DNA of 64,000 bases, from positions 124,001-188,000 of the forward strand of contig NZ_SOCR01000001.1 in NCBI RefSeq assembly GCF_004364335.1, in the 5' to 3' direction. This document shows, piece by piece, positions 26,975-35,328 of this stretch. The position numbers and the translations under genes are program-made. Under the pieces are notes generated by a model, which was not told the origin of the DNA, did not search any database, and saw only the letters and a program-made list of their open reading frames with translations. The stretch comes from Pseudomonas graminis. Its GTDB lineage: Bacteria > Pseudomonadota > Gammaproteobacteria > Pseudomonadales > Pseudomonadaceae. Positions within the stretch are counted from its first letter, which is position 1. Every line of letters begins with the position of its first letter.

Positions 26975-28411
26975 ATGGACTTTTTAGCCAACATACCTAG
27001 CTGGGACGACATCGAGCGAAATCTCGACCAAACCTTCGGTGAGCTAAACCAAAGCATCGATAAGGGCCTCCAGAGCGCCAACGATGGTTGGGACGGGTTC
27101 ACCCGTAGACTTAGCAATGGCGCAAGCCAAGTCTATGCCGACCATGGGGGGGCCCAGATTGATCATGTCCGGCAAGCGTTGACCCTTTCCTACCCGATAG
27201 TGCTGGACGACCTCACGCGGAAGTTGGCTTCGATCAACATCACTGAAATCTTGCCGGTGTTGCTCAAACTGGTGCGGGAAGTGGTGATGATAATGGGTGG
27301 GAGCGTTGCAGTAGGCGCCGGGATTGGAGGCGCAGTCGGCTCCCTTGCTTTCGGCGCGGGCGCACTACCGGGAGCAGCGGTCGGCGGCAGTATTGGCCTG
27401 GAAGTGGGCAATATTATTCTCATGGCGCTGGGATTGGCGTCCATAGCTGACTACTTCCGGCAAGGCGTCGGGCCATGCGCTAGCAGCTTAAGTGAAGGAT
27501 TCATGACCGCATGGCGGGCCGAAGATGGTTTGAAACCCCCAGGTCTCGACCCAACCGGCGGTTCAGCCGCGATGATTCAAGAGCGGATCGAACGCGCCGC
27601 CCGACAATTCGCAAGCGGGCAAGAGCAGTACGTTCTGCTGCTTTTGACCGCCATCGTGGCGTTTTTAATGGGCAGGTACTCGCTAAACGCCATGGAAAGC
27701 GTAGCGACTCGGAGTTTCAGGCTGCGGGCTGAAATCACGAACAAGGAATTTGCCGAGTGGTTAGCGCGCAATGAGCAGCAGCTTCTTAAACTGCAGGAAT
27801 TGCAACCGAAGGAACCGACTCCGTTGAGCAAACAGGAGCCCGAGCCGGTGAACGAGCTGCCCCCGACCAAGCAGGCAGCAGAGCCCATTGAGGAAAGTGC
27901 TACCAAAGTCGTATCACGCCGCGAATATCTGAACAACCTGTACGGCCGCACCGGTGATGTGCTGAAGGATATAAATATCCGAGCGAATCGGGAGACGGCA
28001 GCTAAGTTTTTTGAGTCTCAGGGATACCTTGCGGAGACGTACGATAAATGGATGAACGGACTGGTCCTCTCTGAACCTGTAACCGTGGATATTGTTAACC
28101 GTGGGAAAAAGCTCTGGCAATACTCCGTCGGCGAATGGCAGGGTATTTGGTACTCTCCGACGCCAAAAGTCTTTCCTGCGGAACTCGGTATAAACCCGCT
28201 AGGTAGAGCTTACAAATCCGAAACTGTCGTAGAAAAAGCCCTGAATATGTACCAAACGACGGAAAAGGTTCCAATGCTGCGAAGCACATCCGCCCCAATT
28301 CTAGATGATTGGTCCGTGCCGAATGTTCCTGTCTTCGTTAATGGCGGTGCAAGGCAAATGACCTCTGCACAAAAAGATGTTTTTAAACTTATGAGAGCAG
28401 ATACTCCATGA
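26975..28411 (+). CDS. Tse6-like T6SS effector: DUF6861-type N-terminus, NAD(P)ase-like tip
   Basis: 478 aa. Residues 1-100 form a conserved start (MDFLANIPSWDDIERNLDQT). 101-160 is a glycine-rich hydrophobic region (VGAGIGGAVGSLAFGAGALP), and 217-236 a membrane segment. 270-310 is a charged proline-rich linker and about 313-478 the toxin part (RREYLNNLYGRTGDVLKDIN, then GKKLWQYSVGEWQGIWYSP). This layout resembles DUF6861 effectors with a type-46 polymorphic toxin tip. The overlapping downstream gene is a Tsi6 homologue, so an NAD(P)+-hydrolysing Tse6-like tip is the best reading. No PAAR domain is present, so loading must differ from Tse6. The start is the first ATG after an in-frame TAA; its ribosome site is weak. 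Confidence 0.82.
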   Translation: MDFLANIPSWDDIERNLDQTFGELNQSIDKGLQSANDGWDGFTRRLSNGASQVYADHGGAQIDHVRQALTLSYPIVLDDLTRKLASINITEILPVLLKLVREVVMIMGGSVAVGAGIGGAVGSLAFGAGALPGAAVGGSIGLEVGNIILMALGLASIADYFRQGVGPCASSLSEGFMTAWRAEDGLKPPGLDPTGGSAAMIQERIERAARQFASGQEQYVLLLLTAIVAFLMGRYSLNAMESVATRSFRLRAEITNKEFAEWLARNEQQLLKLQELQPKEPTPLSKQEPEPVNELPPTKQAAEPIEESATKVVSRREYLNNLYGRTGDVLKDINIRANRETAAKFFESQGYLAETYDKWMNGLVLSEPVTVDIVNRGKKLWQYSVGEWQGIWYSPTPKVFPAELGINPLGRAYKSETVVEKALNMYQTTEKVPMLRSTSAPILDDWSVPNVPVFVNGGARQMTSAQKDVFKLMRADTP

Positions 28412-28710
28412 CACTCACGACTCCGCTGGCCTATGTTGAAAAAGCGATAGCACTGACTATTGATCGAAGAAACGGATGCCCACAATTGCCGATTTATGAT
28501 TTGCTTCTACGCCAATTGGAGTACGTAAAATCGGTGTTCGAAGGGGTTGAGAAAGACAGATCAAAGCTTCACCGCCTCACTATCGGAGCTATCGCATCTA
28601 AAGAATTCGAAGAAACCGACCCGGAGTTATGCAAAGCGCTTGGTGACGCATATTACGTAGCCATCCAGCGTGGACGCGGCCTAAAGATAAAGTTACCAAC
28701 GTTACCCTGA
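28408..28710 (+). CDS. Tsi6-like immunity protein
   Basis: 100 aa, starting in the ATGA that ends the effector gene. The segments YVEKAIALTIDRR, LEYVKSVFEGVEKDRSKLHR, LTIGAIASKEFEETDPEL and DAYYVAIQRGRGLKIKLP follow the helical Tsi6 pattern closely. Tsi6 occludes the active site of the NAD(P)+ glycohydrolase Tse6. The overlap makes it the cognate antitoxin of the gene before it. A second homologue without a toxin lies at 39802-40158. Confidence 0.88.
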   Translation: MTLTTPLAYVEKAIALTIDRRNGCPQLPIYDLLLRQLEYVKSVFEGVEKDRSKLHRLTIGAIASKEFEETDPELCKALGDAYYVAIQRGRGLKIKLPTLP

Positions 28711-28857
28711 GCCAGATTCAATGTTAACGTCGAAGCTATGCAGGGAATGGCAACCTATGAATCGCATCAAGAAGCACGTGAGCCTGGCTCCGCTTGCTGG
28801 TTAATGCTGTAGCACCCAACATGACGTGGTAGTTAAATAGGTGTTTGTCCCCGCAGG

Positions 28858-29036
28858 ATGTCTAAAAGTGAACACGCGAATTACGACAAAGAACTCCAAG
28901 CCCTGCCAGCGACTTTGACTTCGCCCTCTCACAGATAATCGGACTGTATGGAGAAATGGGGTCGCTGACTGACATCGTTTTGTACTGTGACGAACAGCCC
29001 TTGATCGACAAGAACAATGAGTTTGCCGAATTGTGA
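28858..29036 (+). pseudogene. Small gene with one frameshift, unknown family
   Basis: ATG 28858 gives MSKSEHANYDKELQALP, then a one-base shift continues as SDFDFALSQIIGLYGEMG, SLTDIVLYCDEQPLIDKN and NEFAEL before a stop at 29034. Both halves have strong coding character and the joined protein would be 59 aa. The length is exactly one base short of a whole frame. It is probably a fragment or frameshifted copy of an accessory gene; a sequencing error is also possible. The rest of 28711-29284 shows nothing recognisable. Confidence 0.5.
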
Positions 29037-29284
29037 ACCCGGTTATGTGAGCTCTGCATGCAACACTAGCTATCCCTATACGCCATCGCTGTCGTATCCG
29101 CCGCTGACTAACAGCGTTGGCGGACTGCTCAAACAAGCAGACCGGGCATAGGGAGCGTTGACAGTAATCACGCCGGGCATGCCATGAATCCAGCTATACC
29201 GCTCCACTCTCTAGAGAAAGCACCACCTACCCTCCCCCGCGCCTAAGGCCGCGCACCCATTCAAAGACAAGGACGCAAACACTC

Positions 29285-30211
29285 ATGCAACCAAACAACT
29301 TCCACACTTCTTCCGGCACCGGCGAGCTGATCGCGACGTTCCGCCAAGGCAAGGCCTTTTTGATTTTCGGCCTGATATTGGCCGTTGTATTTTTGGGCCT
29401 CGCCGCGTTCGTCTTTTATCTGAGCACGATTGTGCCAATGGGCGATAACGGCCCGGTCACGCTTCACACGTCCCGCGGGATGACCATGAATTTCGCCAGC
29501 AAGGACGTCGTATTTAGTTTCACGACCGGCTTGTTGGCCCTTATCGGTCTATGCCTGTTGGGTACCACCGCTTGGCACAAGAAGCTGCGTAATACCGACT
29601 ACGAAGTTTATGGAAACGGCATCGTGCGCATCACTAAAGACCGCCGCGACTACACGGCGTTTGCCGAGATAGAGGACCTGTACCTGTTCAGCTCCGGGCA
29701 AACTGTATTGACGGGCCTGATCACAAACCTGGCCTATCGCCGCAATGCATCAGAACCCTTTCATCGAGTGGTCGATACCCTGAAAGCCTTCCAGGCATTC
29801 CAGGAACTGGTCCGAGACTTACACGTACGGGCGCGGCTGCCGGCCGTGGCCGAAGCGCTGGAGTCGGGCCGCTCGGTCACCTTCAACTGCATCAGTTCAA
29901 AACAGGTCTGGGGCAAGCGAGTGACCGGCAACTTCCTCAAAGTCACTACGGCGCCGATTGTTGTGCACCGCGACTTCCTCGAGTACCAAGGCAACAAAGT
30001 GCCGATGTCGTCGCTGCGCACGGTGAATCTCGGCACTTGGACCGAAAACGTGGTGATCAAGGACGAGAACGGCAAGCCCGTATTGTCGACCATCGCTACC
30101 GGCATCCTGAGCCATGACCTGTTCCTCAATACGCTCGATATCGTATTGGCGGTTGAAGAGCAGGCACGCAAGCCAGCCGCTAATGTTTTTGAAATGAACA
30201 TCCAACGATGA
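29285..30211 (+). CDS. Membrane protein of unknown function, 308 aa
   Basis: Two membrane segments near the N-terminus (about 24-48, FLIFGLILAVVFLGLAAFVF, and about 78-96, FTTGLLALIGLCLLGTTAW) are followed by a cytoplasmic beta-rich part with YEVYGNGIVRITKDRRDYTAFAEIEDLYLFSSGQ, the style of PH-like membrane-anchored domains. The region repeats this theme once more near 210-260. No clear family. The next gene overlaps by ATGA, so they form a two-gene operon of small membrane proteins. It lies between T6SS effector genes and could belong to immunity, but nothing in the sequence proves it. Confidence 0.75.
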   Translation: MQPNNFHTSSGTGELIATFRQGKAFLIFGLILAVVFLGLAAFVFYLSTIVPMGDNGPVTLHTSRGMTMNFASKDVVFSFTTGLLALIGLCLLGTTAWHKKLRNTDYEVYGNGIVRITKDRRDYTAFAEIEDLYLFSSGQTVLTGLITNLAYRRNASEPFHRVVDTLKAFQAFQELVRDLHVRARLPAVAEALESGRSVTFNCISSKQVWGKRVTGNFLKVTTAPIVVHRDFLEYQGNKVPMSSLRTVNLGTWTENVVIKDENGKPVLSTIATGILSHDLFLNTLDIVLAVEEQARKPAANVFEMNIQR

Positions 30212-30492
30212 TCTATCGCGGCGCGGGCTGGATGACTCTGTTAACACCACTGGCCATGGTGCTGTTACTGAGCTGGTTGTTGATGGACCCCAGCGCTAAA
30301 TCCAGTGATTTATCGCTCATGCAATTCTTGCTGGCAGTGGGTATTGGTTCAGCCATCAACGTTGTCCTGGGCTTTGTGTTGAATCGCGAGCTTCACCCCG
30401 ATGGTGTTCGCCACCACTTCTTTTTCATACCGATGCAGTGGCCGGCGCTGTTGATCATGCTTGCCTGCGCAGTGGTCGCCTTATTGAAATAA
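30208..30492 (+). CDS. Small three-helix membrane protein
   Basis: 94 aa with three hydrophobic segments (LLTPLAMVLLLSWLLM, FLLAVGIGSAINVVLGFVLN and PALLIMLACAVVALLK). The ATG is inside the ATGA stop of the preceding gene, so the two are co-translated and probably form one membrane complex. Unknown family. Confidence 0.7.
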   Translation: MIYRGAGWMTLLTPLAMVLLLSWLLMDPSAKSSDLSLMQFLLAVGIGSAINVVLGFVLNRELHPDGVRHHFFFIPMQWPALLIMLACAVVALLK

Positions 30493-30494
30493 GC

Positions 30495-30965
30495 TCACCG
30501 ACCGCTCGGCAAGGGCGGTCGGGTTTCGGCTTGTTCAAGGCTCACACGGTAAGTCGTGTAAGTGTCCCCGTCTTTCAGGTAAAGGTCGCTGCGGTAATCC
30601 GAGACGGCTCCTTTCAGCTTGATATGCAGGCCGTTGGAGACACGCTGGATTTCCACGTCTTTCAAGTCAGTGTCCGAGACCAGGAAGGGCGGGGTCTTGC
30701 CCAAATACACCTTCATGGTTTCGTCAGTCGATTCACGATGATCCATGTAGAACTTTAACCACTTGGGGTCTGAACAGTCCCTCGCCTCCTCCACGATATA
30801 AAGCCACTCCCCCGGTATGAAGTTTTGCTTCAGGACTATTTGCGGAGGAAGTTCAGGTTTGTGCACGTAGCCATAGGTAAGCGCCCCTGCAAGGCAGATC
30901 AGGAAGAAAATCGCGACGTACTTTTTAAGCCTGAGCTTGAGGGCTTGCCATTCGGTTTTATTCAT
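30495..30965 (-). CDS. Single-pass membrane-anchored protein, unknown
   Basis: 156 aa from ATG 30965; the upstream in-frame TTG has no ribosome site. A basic N-terminus (KLRLKKY) precedes one membrane segment (VAIFFLICLAGALTYGYV, about 19-36). The rest would face the periplasm: about 115 residues with two cysteines separated from the membrane by a proline-rich stretch, reading WLYIVEEARDCSDPKWLKF and DYRSDLYLKDGDTYTTYRVS. Family not recognised. A periplasm-facing protein near effector genes could be an immunity factor against a periplasmic toxin, but that is speculation. Confidence 0.65.
   Translation of the reverse strand: MNKTEWQALKLRLKKYVAIFFLICLAGALTYGYVHKPELPPQIVLKQNFIPGEWLYIVEEARDCSDPKWLKFYMDHRESTDETMKVYLGKTPPFLVSDTDLKDVEIQRVSNGLHIKLKGAVSDYRSDLYLKDGDTYTTYRVSLEQAETRPPLPSGR
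30498..30522. terminator. Hairpin between convergent genes
   Basis: Stem CCGACCGC (30498-30505) and GCGGTCGG (30515-30522) with a 9-base loop, 5 bases after the stop of the plus-strand gene and inside the last codons of the minus-strand gene. It is followed on the plus strand by GTTTC, a weak T tract. It plausibly ends the plus-strand operon. Confidence 0.4.
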
Positions 30966-30983
30966 AGACTTCAACGTTGTGCG

Positions 30984-31526
30984 TCAATGGTTGTCTTGAT
31001 AAGCGCCTAGCGTGGCGCAGTGGCGACATTTGAAGAGGTAAGCCGTAGGCCCATGATCCTTATCCAGGGCAGTAAAGAACGCTTGCCACTTCGGCCCCTC
31101 CTCCAATCCCGTTGAGTCCTGAACGGCGGCGATGGCTGCCGGGCCCATTTCAAGCAACTCTGTGTGGCCAGCCTTGCCGATGAATTCGGCCGCGTCGTCG
31201 CAGTGAGTGAACCAGCATTCTTGCTGCCAGCCATTAAAACCAGGCGTGCGCTGACAGACTTCGGCGATCTGCGCCTCGTTCAACGTGTCTTCGCCATCCA
31301 GGCCGATACTTTCGTCATCGACAAACGTCGCGCCCAGACGCTGGTGCGCACTACCGTCGGCAATGCACCAAGGGCAGATGCAGTTTTCGTATTCCTCAAT
31401 GGCGTATACCGGCCCTTCGTAGATGTAGCCGCGGGCCTGATTGCAACTCACGCACGTGGCGGAAGAAGGTTGCACCGAACCGGTACCGACGGGATCGGGA
31501 TGGTAGGTAAAGTGTGGCAGAGTCAT
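30984..31526 (-). CDS. cbrC: CbrC/UPF0167 family protein
   Basis: 180 aa. MTLPHFTYHPDPVGTGSVQPS, CVSCNQARGYIYEGPVY, CICPWCIADGSAHQRLGATF, then F..W.Q..WFTHC and CRHCATLGAYQ: this is the CbrC (UPF0167) layout with three CxxC pairs, probably metal-binding. CbrC in Escherichia coli is linked to colicin E2 tolerance and CreBC control, so the family is often called colicin-resistance related. AAGGA precedes the ATG at 31526. Its place among orphan immunity candidates is suggestive only. Confidence 0.85.
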   Translation of the reverse strand: MTLPHFTYHPDPVGTGSVQPSSATCVSCNQARGYIYEGPVYAIEEYENCICPWCIADGSAHQRLGATFVDDESIGLDGEDTLNEAQIAEVCQRTPGFNGWQQECWFTHCDDAAEFIGKAGHTELLEMGPAAIAAVQDSTGLEEGPKWQAFFTALDKDHGPTAYLFKCRHCATLGAYQDNH

Positions 31527-31734
31527 AAACGCATCCTTGGTGATTGCTTAATCGCATTCTTACACGCTAATTGAATCGAGCAAAAAAATGGCGGATTGCT
31601 CATCCAGGTGACCATAAATCGGCACATCTCCATGGCGATCAGCGAACACGCGCTTGGCTTGGAAACACAGCTGCGTTCGGAGCAAATTCACCATAGCTAA
31701 TATCTAGCTTCAAGCTGAGGAGCTCATCCTACCC

Positions 31735-31902
31735 GGCCGGTACGCATCACCGGTATGCTAGCGGGAGTATGGTCACGTGCCCCGGGTAGGCCTTGGGCCC
31801 TGGAAACGAAAGGATTAATCATGCCAGATGCCACCCCCGCTATGAACCGCAGGGAAACCGCCAACAAAAAAAGAGGTGGCCATCCGTGCAATTGACTGCG
31901 CA
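31735..31902 (+). pseudogene. Truncated copy of the 102-aa gene at 34928, with its upstream flank
   Basis: The upstream flank (CATCACCGGTATGCT, GGTCACGTGC, GGAAACG) and the start MPDATPAMNRRETANKK match the sequence leading into and opening the gene at 34928-35236 (MQDATTMNRSETAKQK). After about 18 codons it shifts frame and keeps only IRAIDCA before joining the next gene. It is an internal-deletion relic, and shows that 31735-32450 is a second copy of the unit at 34850-35859. Of the remaining gap, 31527-31734 shows nothing recognisable. Confidence 0.75.
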
Positions 31903-31916
31903 AGGACGTGAACCCA

Positions 31917-32450
31917 ATGACAGATAACCTGGACAATGTGTTGCTGATCGCGCTAGCGGACGGCGCACTCGACAAATTTATTGTCGGCGAGCCTTTCTAT
32001 TTTCAAGAAGCTAAGAGAGACACAGACGGACCGCAAAACGTGAGAGCGGCCTTCAACTTGCTGGTGCTCGACTATTGGACAAAGACTAAAGATAAAACGT
32101 TTCCGGGCGAATTAGTAACAGCAATGTTGAAAGTTCTGAAAAGCTATCCAGACAAAAATCGAGCGATCTATGCTGTATCTGACTGGATCTGGTTTTACCA
32201 CGATTGTTTGGCCCAAAAGAGGCTAAATCCAAATGGCAAGTATCGTGAGCTTTTTGAAATGGACACAGACGTCGTCGCAGGTATTCTTAAGCAGGAGTTG
32301 GAGGTTAACAAAGCTGAATTGATTACCGATACTCGGTGGGGAGGCGCGTCGTGGAATAGTAAGCAAGGGCTCTGGGAGCCATTGATGCGCCTGGCATCAT
32401 GGGTCCGAGATAAGCTTGAAGGTCCGAATTTCGTGCCTAACAATCTTTAG
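31917..32450 (+). CDS. Unknown protein, paralogue of 35329-35859 (orphan immunity candidate)
   Basis: 177 aa from ATG 31917, with AAGGA 9 bases upstream and start aligned with the paralogue. Shared landmarks are GEPFYF, DGPQNV/DADPQNV, YPDKNRAIY followed by DWIWFY, and RWGGASWNSKQGLWEPL at the end. Soluble, no signal. AT-richer than the T6SS operon. Two paralogues here, each preceded by the same small gene (intact or relic), suggest a duplicated two-gene unit. Function unknown; immunity is an inference from the neighbourhood. Confidence 0.7.
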   Translation: MTDNLDNVLLIALADGALDKFIVGEPFYFQEAKRDTDGPQNVRAAFNLLVLDYWTKTKDKTFPGELVTAMLKVLKSYPDKNRAIYAVSDWIWFYHDCLAQKRLNPNGKYRELFEMDTDVVAGILKQELEVNKAELITDTRWGGASWNSKQGLWEPLMRLASWVRDKLEGPNFVPNNL

Positions 32451-32627
32451 CGATGCCTTCGCCACATGGCACTTGCGCTTGAAGCTTTGACAGAGGTATG
32501 CCGGGCGCGTGAAAGCTGATTCTATTTCAGGACCTGTGACCTTAGTTGAAATCTTTCACGCCATTATTGATCCCGGCAAATTATCCGCGGATCGATTTAT
32601 GACCACTCTACTACCGAAAAGAACCTT

Positions 32628-32884
32628 ATGAAATTTACAGACATTTACTTTAATCGCGAGGCGCGGCCTCCCTAGGTATTGAGGAGTCCTCGGGGAAGTT
32701 TTATGCTTCAATTCCGGTGACTAACGGCATGACTGACTATGAAGAATATTACGAGATTAGTCATGCACAGCTCGAACTATTTAAAAAGGACCTTAACGCT
32801 GCATTAGCGTTTGTCACGAAATGTCGAAACAGACAACTAGACGAGTTGCTTATCCAAAAGCCTGGATGTGAGAGGTTCGCCTGA
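32628..32884 (+). pseudogene. Frameshifted copy of the 87-aa protein family
   Basis: Starts MKFTDIYFNRE, then one base is missing and the frame continues SLGIEESSGKFYASIPVTNG, YEEYYEI and CRNRQLDELLIQKPG, matching the intact gene at 36620-36883 over its whole length. 257 bases is one short of 86 codons. It is the third copy of this family in 7 kb. The remaining sequence of 32451-33034 shows no other gene. Confidence 0.85.
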
Positions 32885-33034
32885 ATGACACTCCCAAGCC
32901 AAACATAGTGATGGCAGCAGCTGCTGGAAATGGATAACATCCGGTACCCAGCAGCACGGCGCGGCGTGGTACTTTATTCCAAATCGCGGAGATTGGTCAT
33001 CCGTCAAACCTATAGGCTCAATCGGGAATTAACC

Positions 33035-33334
33035 ATGAACATCCCAAGACTCAAAGAACTAGCCATTGCCCTTGAATACCAGCTGTTGATCCATTCCAAG
33101 ATAGATCCTGAAGTCGTGGCTCTTCATGCTGACTTGAAGCCATTATTGATACATGCAAAAGCTGGCACGCTCACGAGCCCGCTTGAAGTGCGAGACGTAC
33201 CGGGACGTTATCGCTTTACAGAGAGAAACCTCCAGCAGTATCGCGACTTGGAAAATGCATTCGCGGACTTTTCGATTGAGACATCAGGGGGAGAGACGCC
33301 AGCATTGAAGTGGCTTAAAGAACAGATGAAGTGA
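33035..33334 (+). CDS. Tandem paralogue family, copy 1 (99 aa)
   Basis: Starts MNIPRLKELAIALEYQL at ATG 33035, which aligns with the other three copies; upstream in-frame codons are not shared. Family landmarks: IDPEVVALHADLKPLL, PGRYRFTERNLQQYRDLE, AFADFSIE and SGGETPALKW. Helical, soluble, no signal peptide. The four copies at 33035, 33462, 34125 and 34490 lie in a row on one strand. No toxin is adjacent. The pattern is that of stacked orphan immunity genes, but the family is not one I can name. Confidence 0.72.
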   Translation: MNIPRLKELAIALEYQLLIHSKIDPEVVALHADLKPLLIHAKAGTLTSPLEVRDVPGRYRFTERNLQQYRDLENAFADFSIETSGGETPALKWLKEQMK

Positions 33335-33461
33335 CAACCCGCATTCCACCGATACGTGCTAGCGTCGGCTGCACCCTTCGTTTGTCTCGCTCAAAACTAC
33401 GCCCATGACCGTAGACGTGCTTTGCCCCCGGGCGGGCACCAGAGATCGCAGGAAATTAGCG

Positions 33462-33779
33462 ATGAATATCACCAAACTAAGAAGCACTGCCTTAAAGCTA
33501 CAACATCAGCTCGATGAATACTCAAACATAGATCCCGAAGCTGCTGCCCTCTGTTCCGATTTAAAGCCGTTATTGGAGCTGGCAAAAGCGGGCCACCTGT
33601 CCGAACCCATTCAGATAGGAGCAGTACCTGGCCACTATCGGTTTACCGAGAAAAATCTTCAACGGTACGGCGAGCTTGAAGACGCGTACGCTGATTTTTC
33701 GACCGAGGTGACGGGCGGCGAACCACTGTCGCTGAGCCTATGGATCGAATCCAGGAATAATGGGCAGAACGGTGAGTAA
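33462..33779 (+). CDS. Tandem paralogue family, copy 2 (105 aa)
   Basis: MNITKLRSTALKLQHQLDEY from ATG 33462 (AGGAAA upstream), then IDPEAAALCSDLKPLLELAKAG, PGHYRFTEKNLQRYGELED and TGGEPLSLSLW. Closest to copy 1. The last residues diverge (RNNGQNGE) and lack the usual LKW..E ending. Same unknown function as its neighbours. Confidence 0.7.
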   Translation: MNITKLRSTALKLQHQLDEYSNIDPEAAALCSDLKPLLELAKAGHLSEPIQIGAVPGHYRFTEKNLQRYGELEDAYADFSTEVTGGEPLSLSLWIESRNNGQNGE

Positions 33780-34124
33780 ATGCTATCTCGACTGCTCCCG
33801 CCACGATGCGAGCGCGCGTGGTAACCGTCGATCAGCCCCACTAGGTCAATACATAGCCATAATCGAAGCCAGGGCCTTAATGCCCCACCCGGTATCAAAG
33901 GCTGCAAAGGACAGATCACAGCCTGCGGACTGCGGTCCGAACGCCACGAAGGTGCGGTTACCGAACCATCAGCAGAGCCGTGGCGGCTCAGCTTCAACAC
34001 CACTTGAGCAGCGAGGGCTAGCGGATGACTGAATTCACGTTCAGACCGGCAACCTGCCGCAGAGCGCTGACCAGCAGGGTCATGTTTTGTAATGCGCAGG
34101 AAGGCAGTTTTGAAGAGAGGCGCG
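33780..34124. other. Gap inside the tandem array
   Basis: 345 bases between copies 2 and 3. No ORF with coding character, no clear promoter and no recognisable relic. The gap is longer than the others in the array, so it may mark an older duplication joint. Confidence 0.4.
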
Positions 34125-34427
34125 ATGAATAAAAACAAGCTCCAGGCATCGGCGCGTGAGCTCCGGCGCACGCGAGATAAATACGCAGTCATTGAACCTG
34201 CCGCAGCGTTACTATCGGGTTCGCTTCAGGACCTTATCGAGAGGGCCGAACGATGCAGCATTCTTCAGGCGGTGGATATCGGAGATATCCCAGGGTACAA
34301 GCTGCTCTCGCATACCGGGCTCCAGGGCTACGATGATTTGTCCGAAGCGTACGCTGCGTTCTACATTGAGCTCACCGGCGGCGAATCCGAGGCTCTCAAA
34401 GCCTTCAAAGCGAGACGCGGCCAGTAA
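34125..34427 (+). CDS. Tandem paralogue family, copy 3 (100 aa)
   Basis: MNKNKLQASARELRRTRDKY from ATG 34125 with AGAGAGG upstream. It is the most divergent copy (IEPAAALLSGSLQDLIERAE, IPGYKLLSHTGLQGYDDLSE, YIELTGGESEALKAF) yet keeps the family spacing. Divergence among copies larger than simple recent duplication suggests each recognises something different. Confidence 0.7.
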   Translation: MNKNKLQASARELRRTRDKYAVIEPAAALLSGSLQDLIERAERCSILQAVDIGDIPGYKLLSHTGLQGYDDLSEAYAAFYIELTGGESEALKAFKARRGQ

Positions 34428-34489
34428 CACGCCCGAACGCACTATCTACAAAGGATTTGCACGCACAGCTGCATGCGAAGGTATTCACC

Positions 34490-34798
34490 ATGAGTAACAA
34501 CAAACTTCACGCGGCAGCGCTCAACCTGGAAACCGAGCTCAAGGCGTATGCCGATCTCGATGCGGAGGCAGCCGAGCTATACGCTGACCTGAGGCCTCTG
34601 CTAAAGCTCGTCATGCAAGGGGTGATTACGACGCCTTGGGAGTGGGGCCAGATTCCGGGGCGATACCGCTTTAGCGAGCGAGGCCTCCAGGCGTACGAAG
34701 CGCTTGAGCAGGCGTTTGCAACTTTTTGCATTGAGCTCACGGGGGGAGAAACGCCGGCCCTGAAATGGATGCGTGAATTCATGTCTCAAGACGACTAG
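34490..34798 (+). CDS. Tandem paralogue family, copy 4 (102 aa)
   Basis: MSNNKLHAAALNLETELKAY from ATG 34490, then LDAEAAELYADLRPLLKL, PGRYRFSERGLQAYEALEQ and ELTGGETPALKWMREFM. GC-richer than copies 1 and 2. Helical and acidic like the rest. Confidence 0.7.
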   Translation: MSNNKLHAAALNLETELKAYADLDAEAAELYADLRPLLKLVMQGVITTPWEWGQIPGRYRFSERGLQAYEALEQAFATFCIELTGGETPALKWMREFMSQDD

Positions 34799-34927
34799 GC
34801 GCTGATGGCGTTCGGTTGGCTTGAGCAACGCCCGCTCTCCTCAACCGGCGCCCATCACCGGTATGCTGCCGACAGTCTTGGTCACGTGCGCGGGGATGTT
34901 TTGAATCATGGAAACGGAAGAAAAGTC

Positions 34928-35236
34928 ATGCAGGACGCCACCACCATGAACCGCAGCGAAACCGCCAAACAAAAAATAGAAGCGGCCCTTCGTGCAATTG
35001 ACTGCGCACTGACTGAGCGGCCGCAGGCGATTTTTGAGATCACCACCGAGGATCAACTCATTCGCTTCAAAGCAGAACTACTGAAGGCTTTACACCTGAT
35101 TTCGCGAGGCGAGATTCCGGAGCTGATCAGCCATCGTAAGCTCGGGATGGCTAGAGTCATTACGGATCAGTGGCCTTACAACTTGTCACTGGGTCTTATC
35201 ATTATCGAAGCCGAACACGCCTTCGAAGCGATCTAA
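34928..35236 (+). CDS. Small helical protein, 102 aa (unit A of a duplicated pair)
   Basis: MQDATTMNRSETAKQKIEAA from ATG 34928 with GGAAG upstream; a second ATG six codons on is also possible. It continues LRAIDCALTERPQAIFEI, RFKAELLKALHLISRGEIPE and LGLIIIEAEHAFEAI. No membrane segment or signal. Its truncated relic at 31735-31902 precedes the paralogue of the next gene, so the two travel together. Family unknown. Confidence 0.65.
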   Translation: MQDATTMNRSETAKQKIEAALRAIDCALTERPQAIFEITTEDQLIRFKAELLKALHLISRGEIPELISHRKLGMARVITDQWPYNLSLGLIIIEAEHAFEAI

Positions 35237-35328
35237 CTGATGTAGTCTCCCTCCAATTAAGCAGCCCGCGCAGACCACGCCGTAAATGACCCTGGTTCAC
35301 GCACCACACGCTCACGATGGAGAACTGA

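Noticed and set aside
28801..29136. 111-codon minus-strand ORF
   Set aside because: Composition is of non-coding type, and the plus strand of the same stretch holds a better frameshifted gene.
33659..34192. 177-codon minus-strand ORF between tandem copies 2 and 3
   Set aside because: Overlaps copies 2 and 3 on the other strand and reads as arginine/serine-rich shadow sequence without a family or ribosome site.
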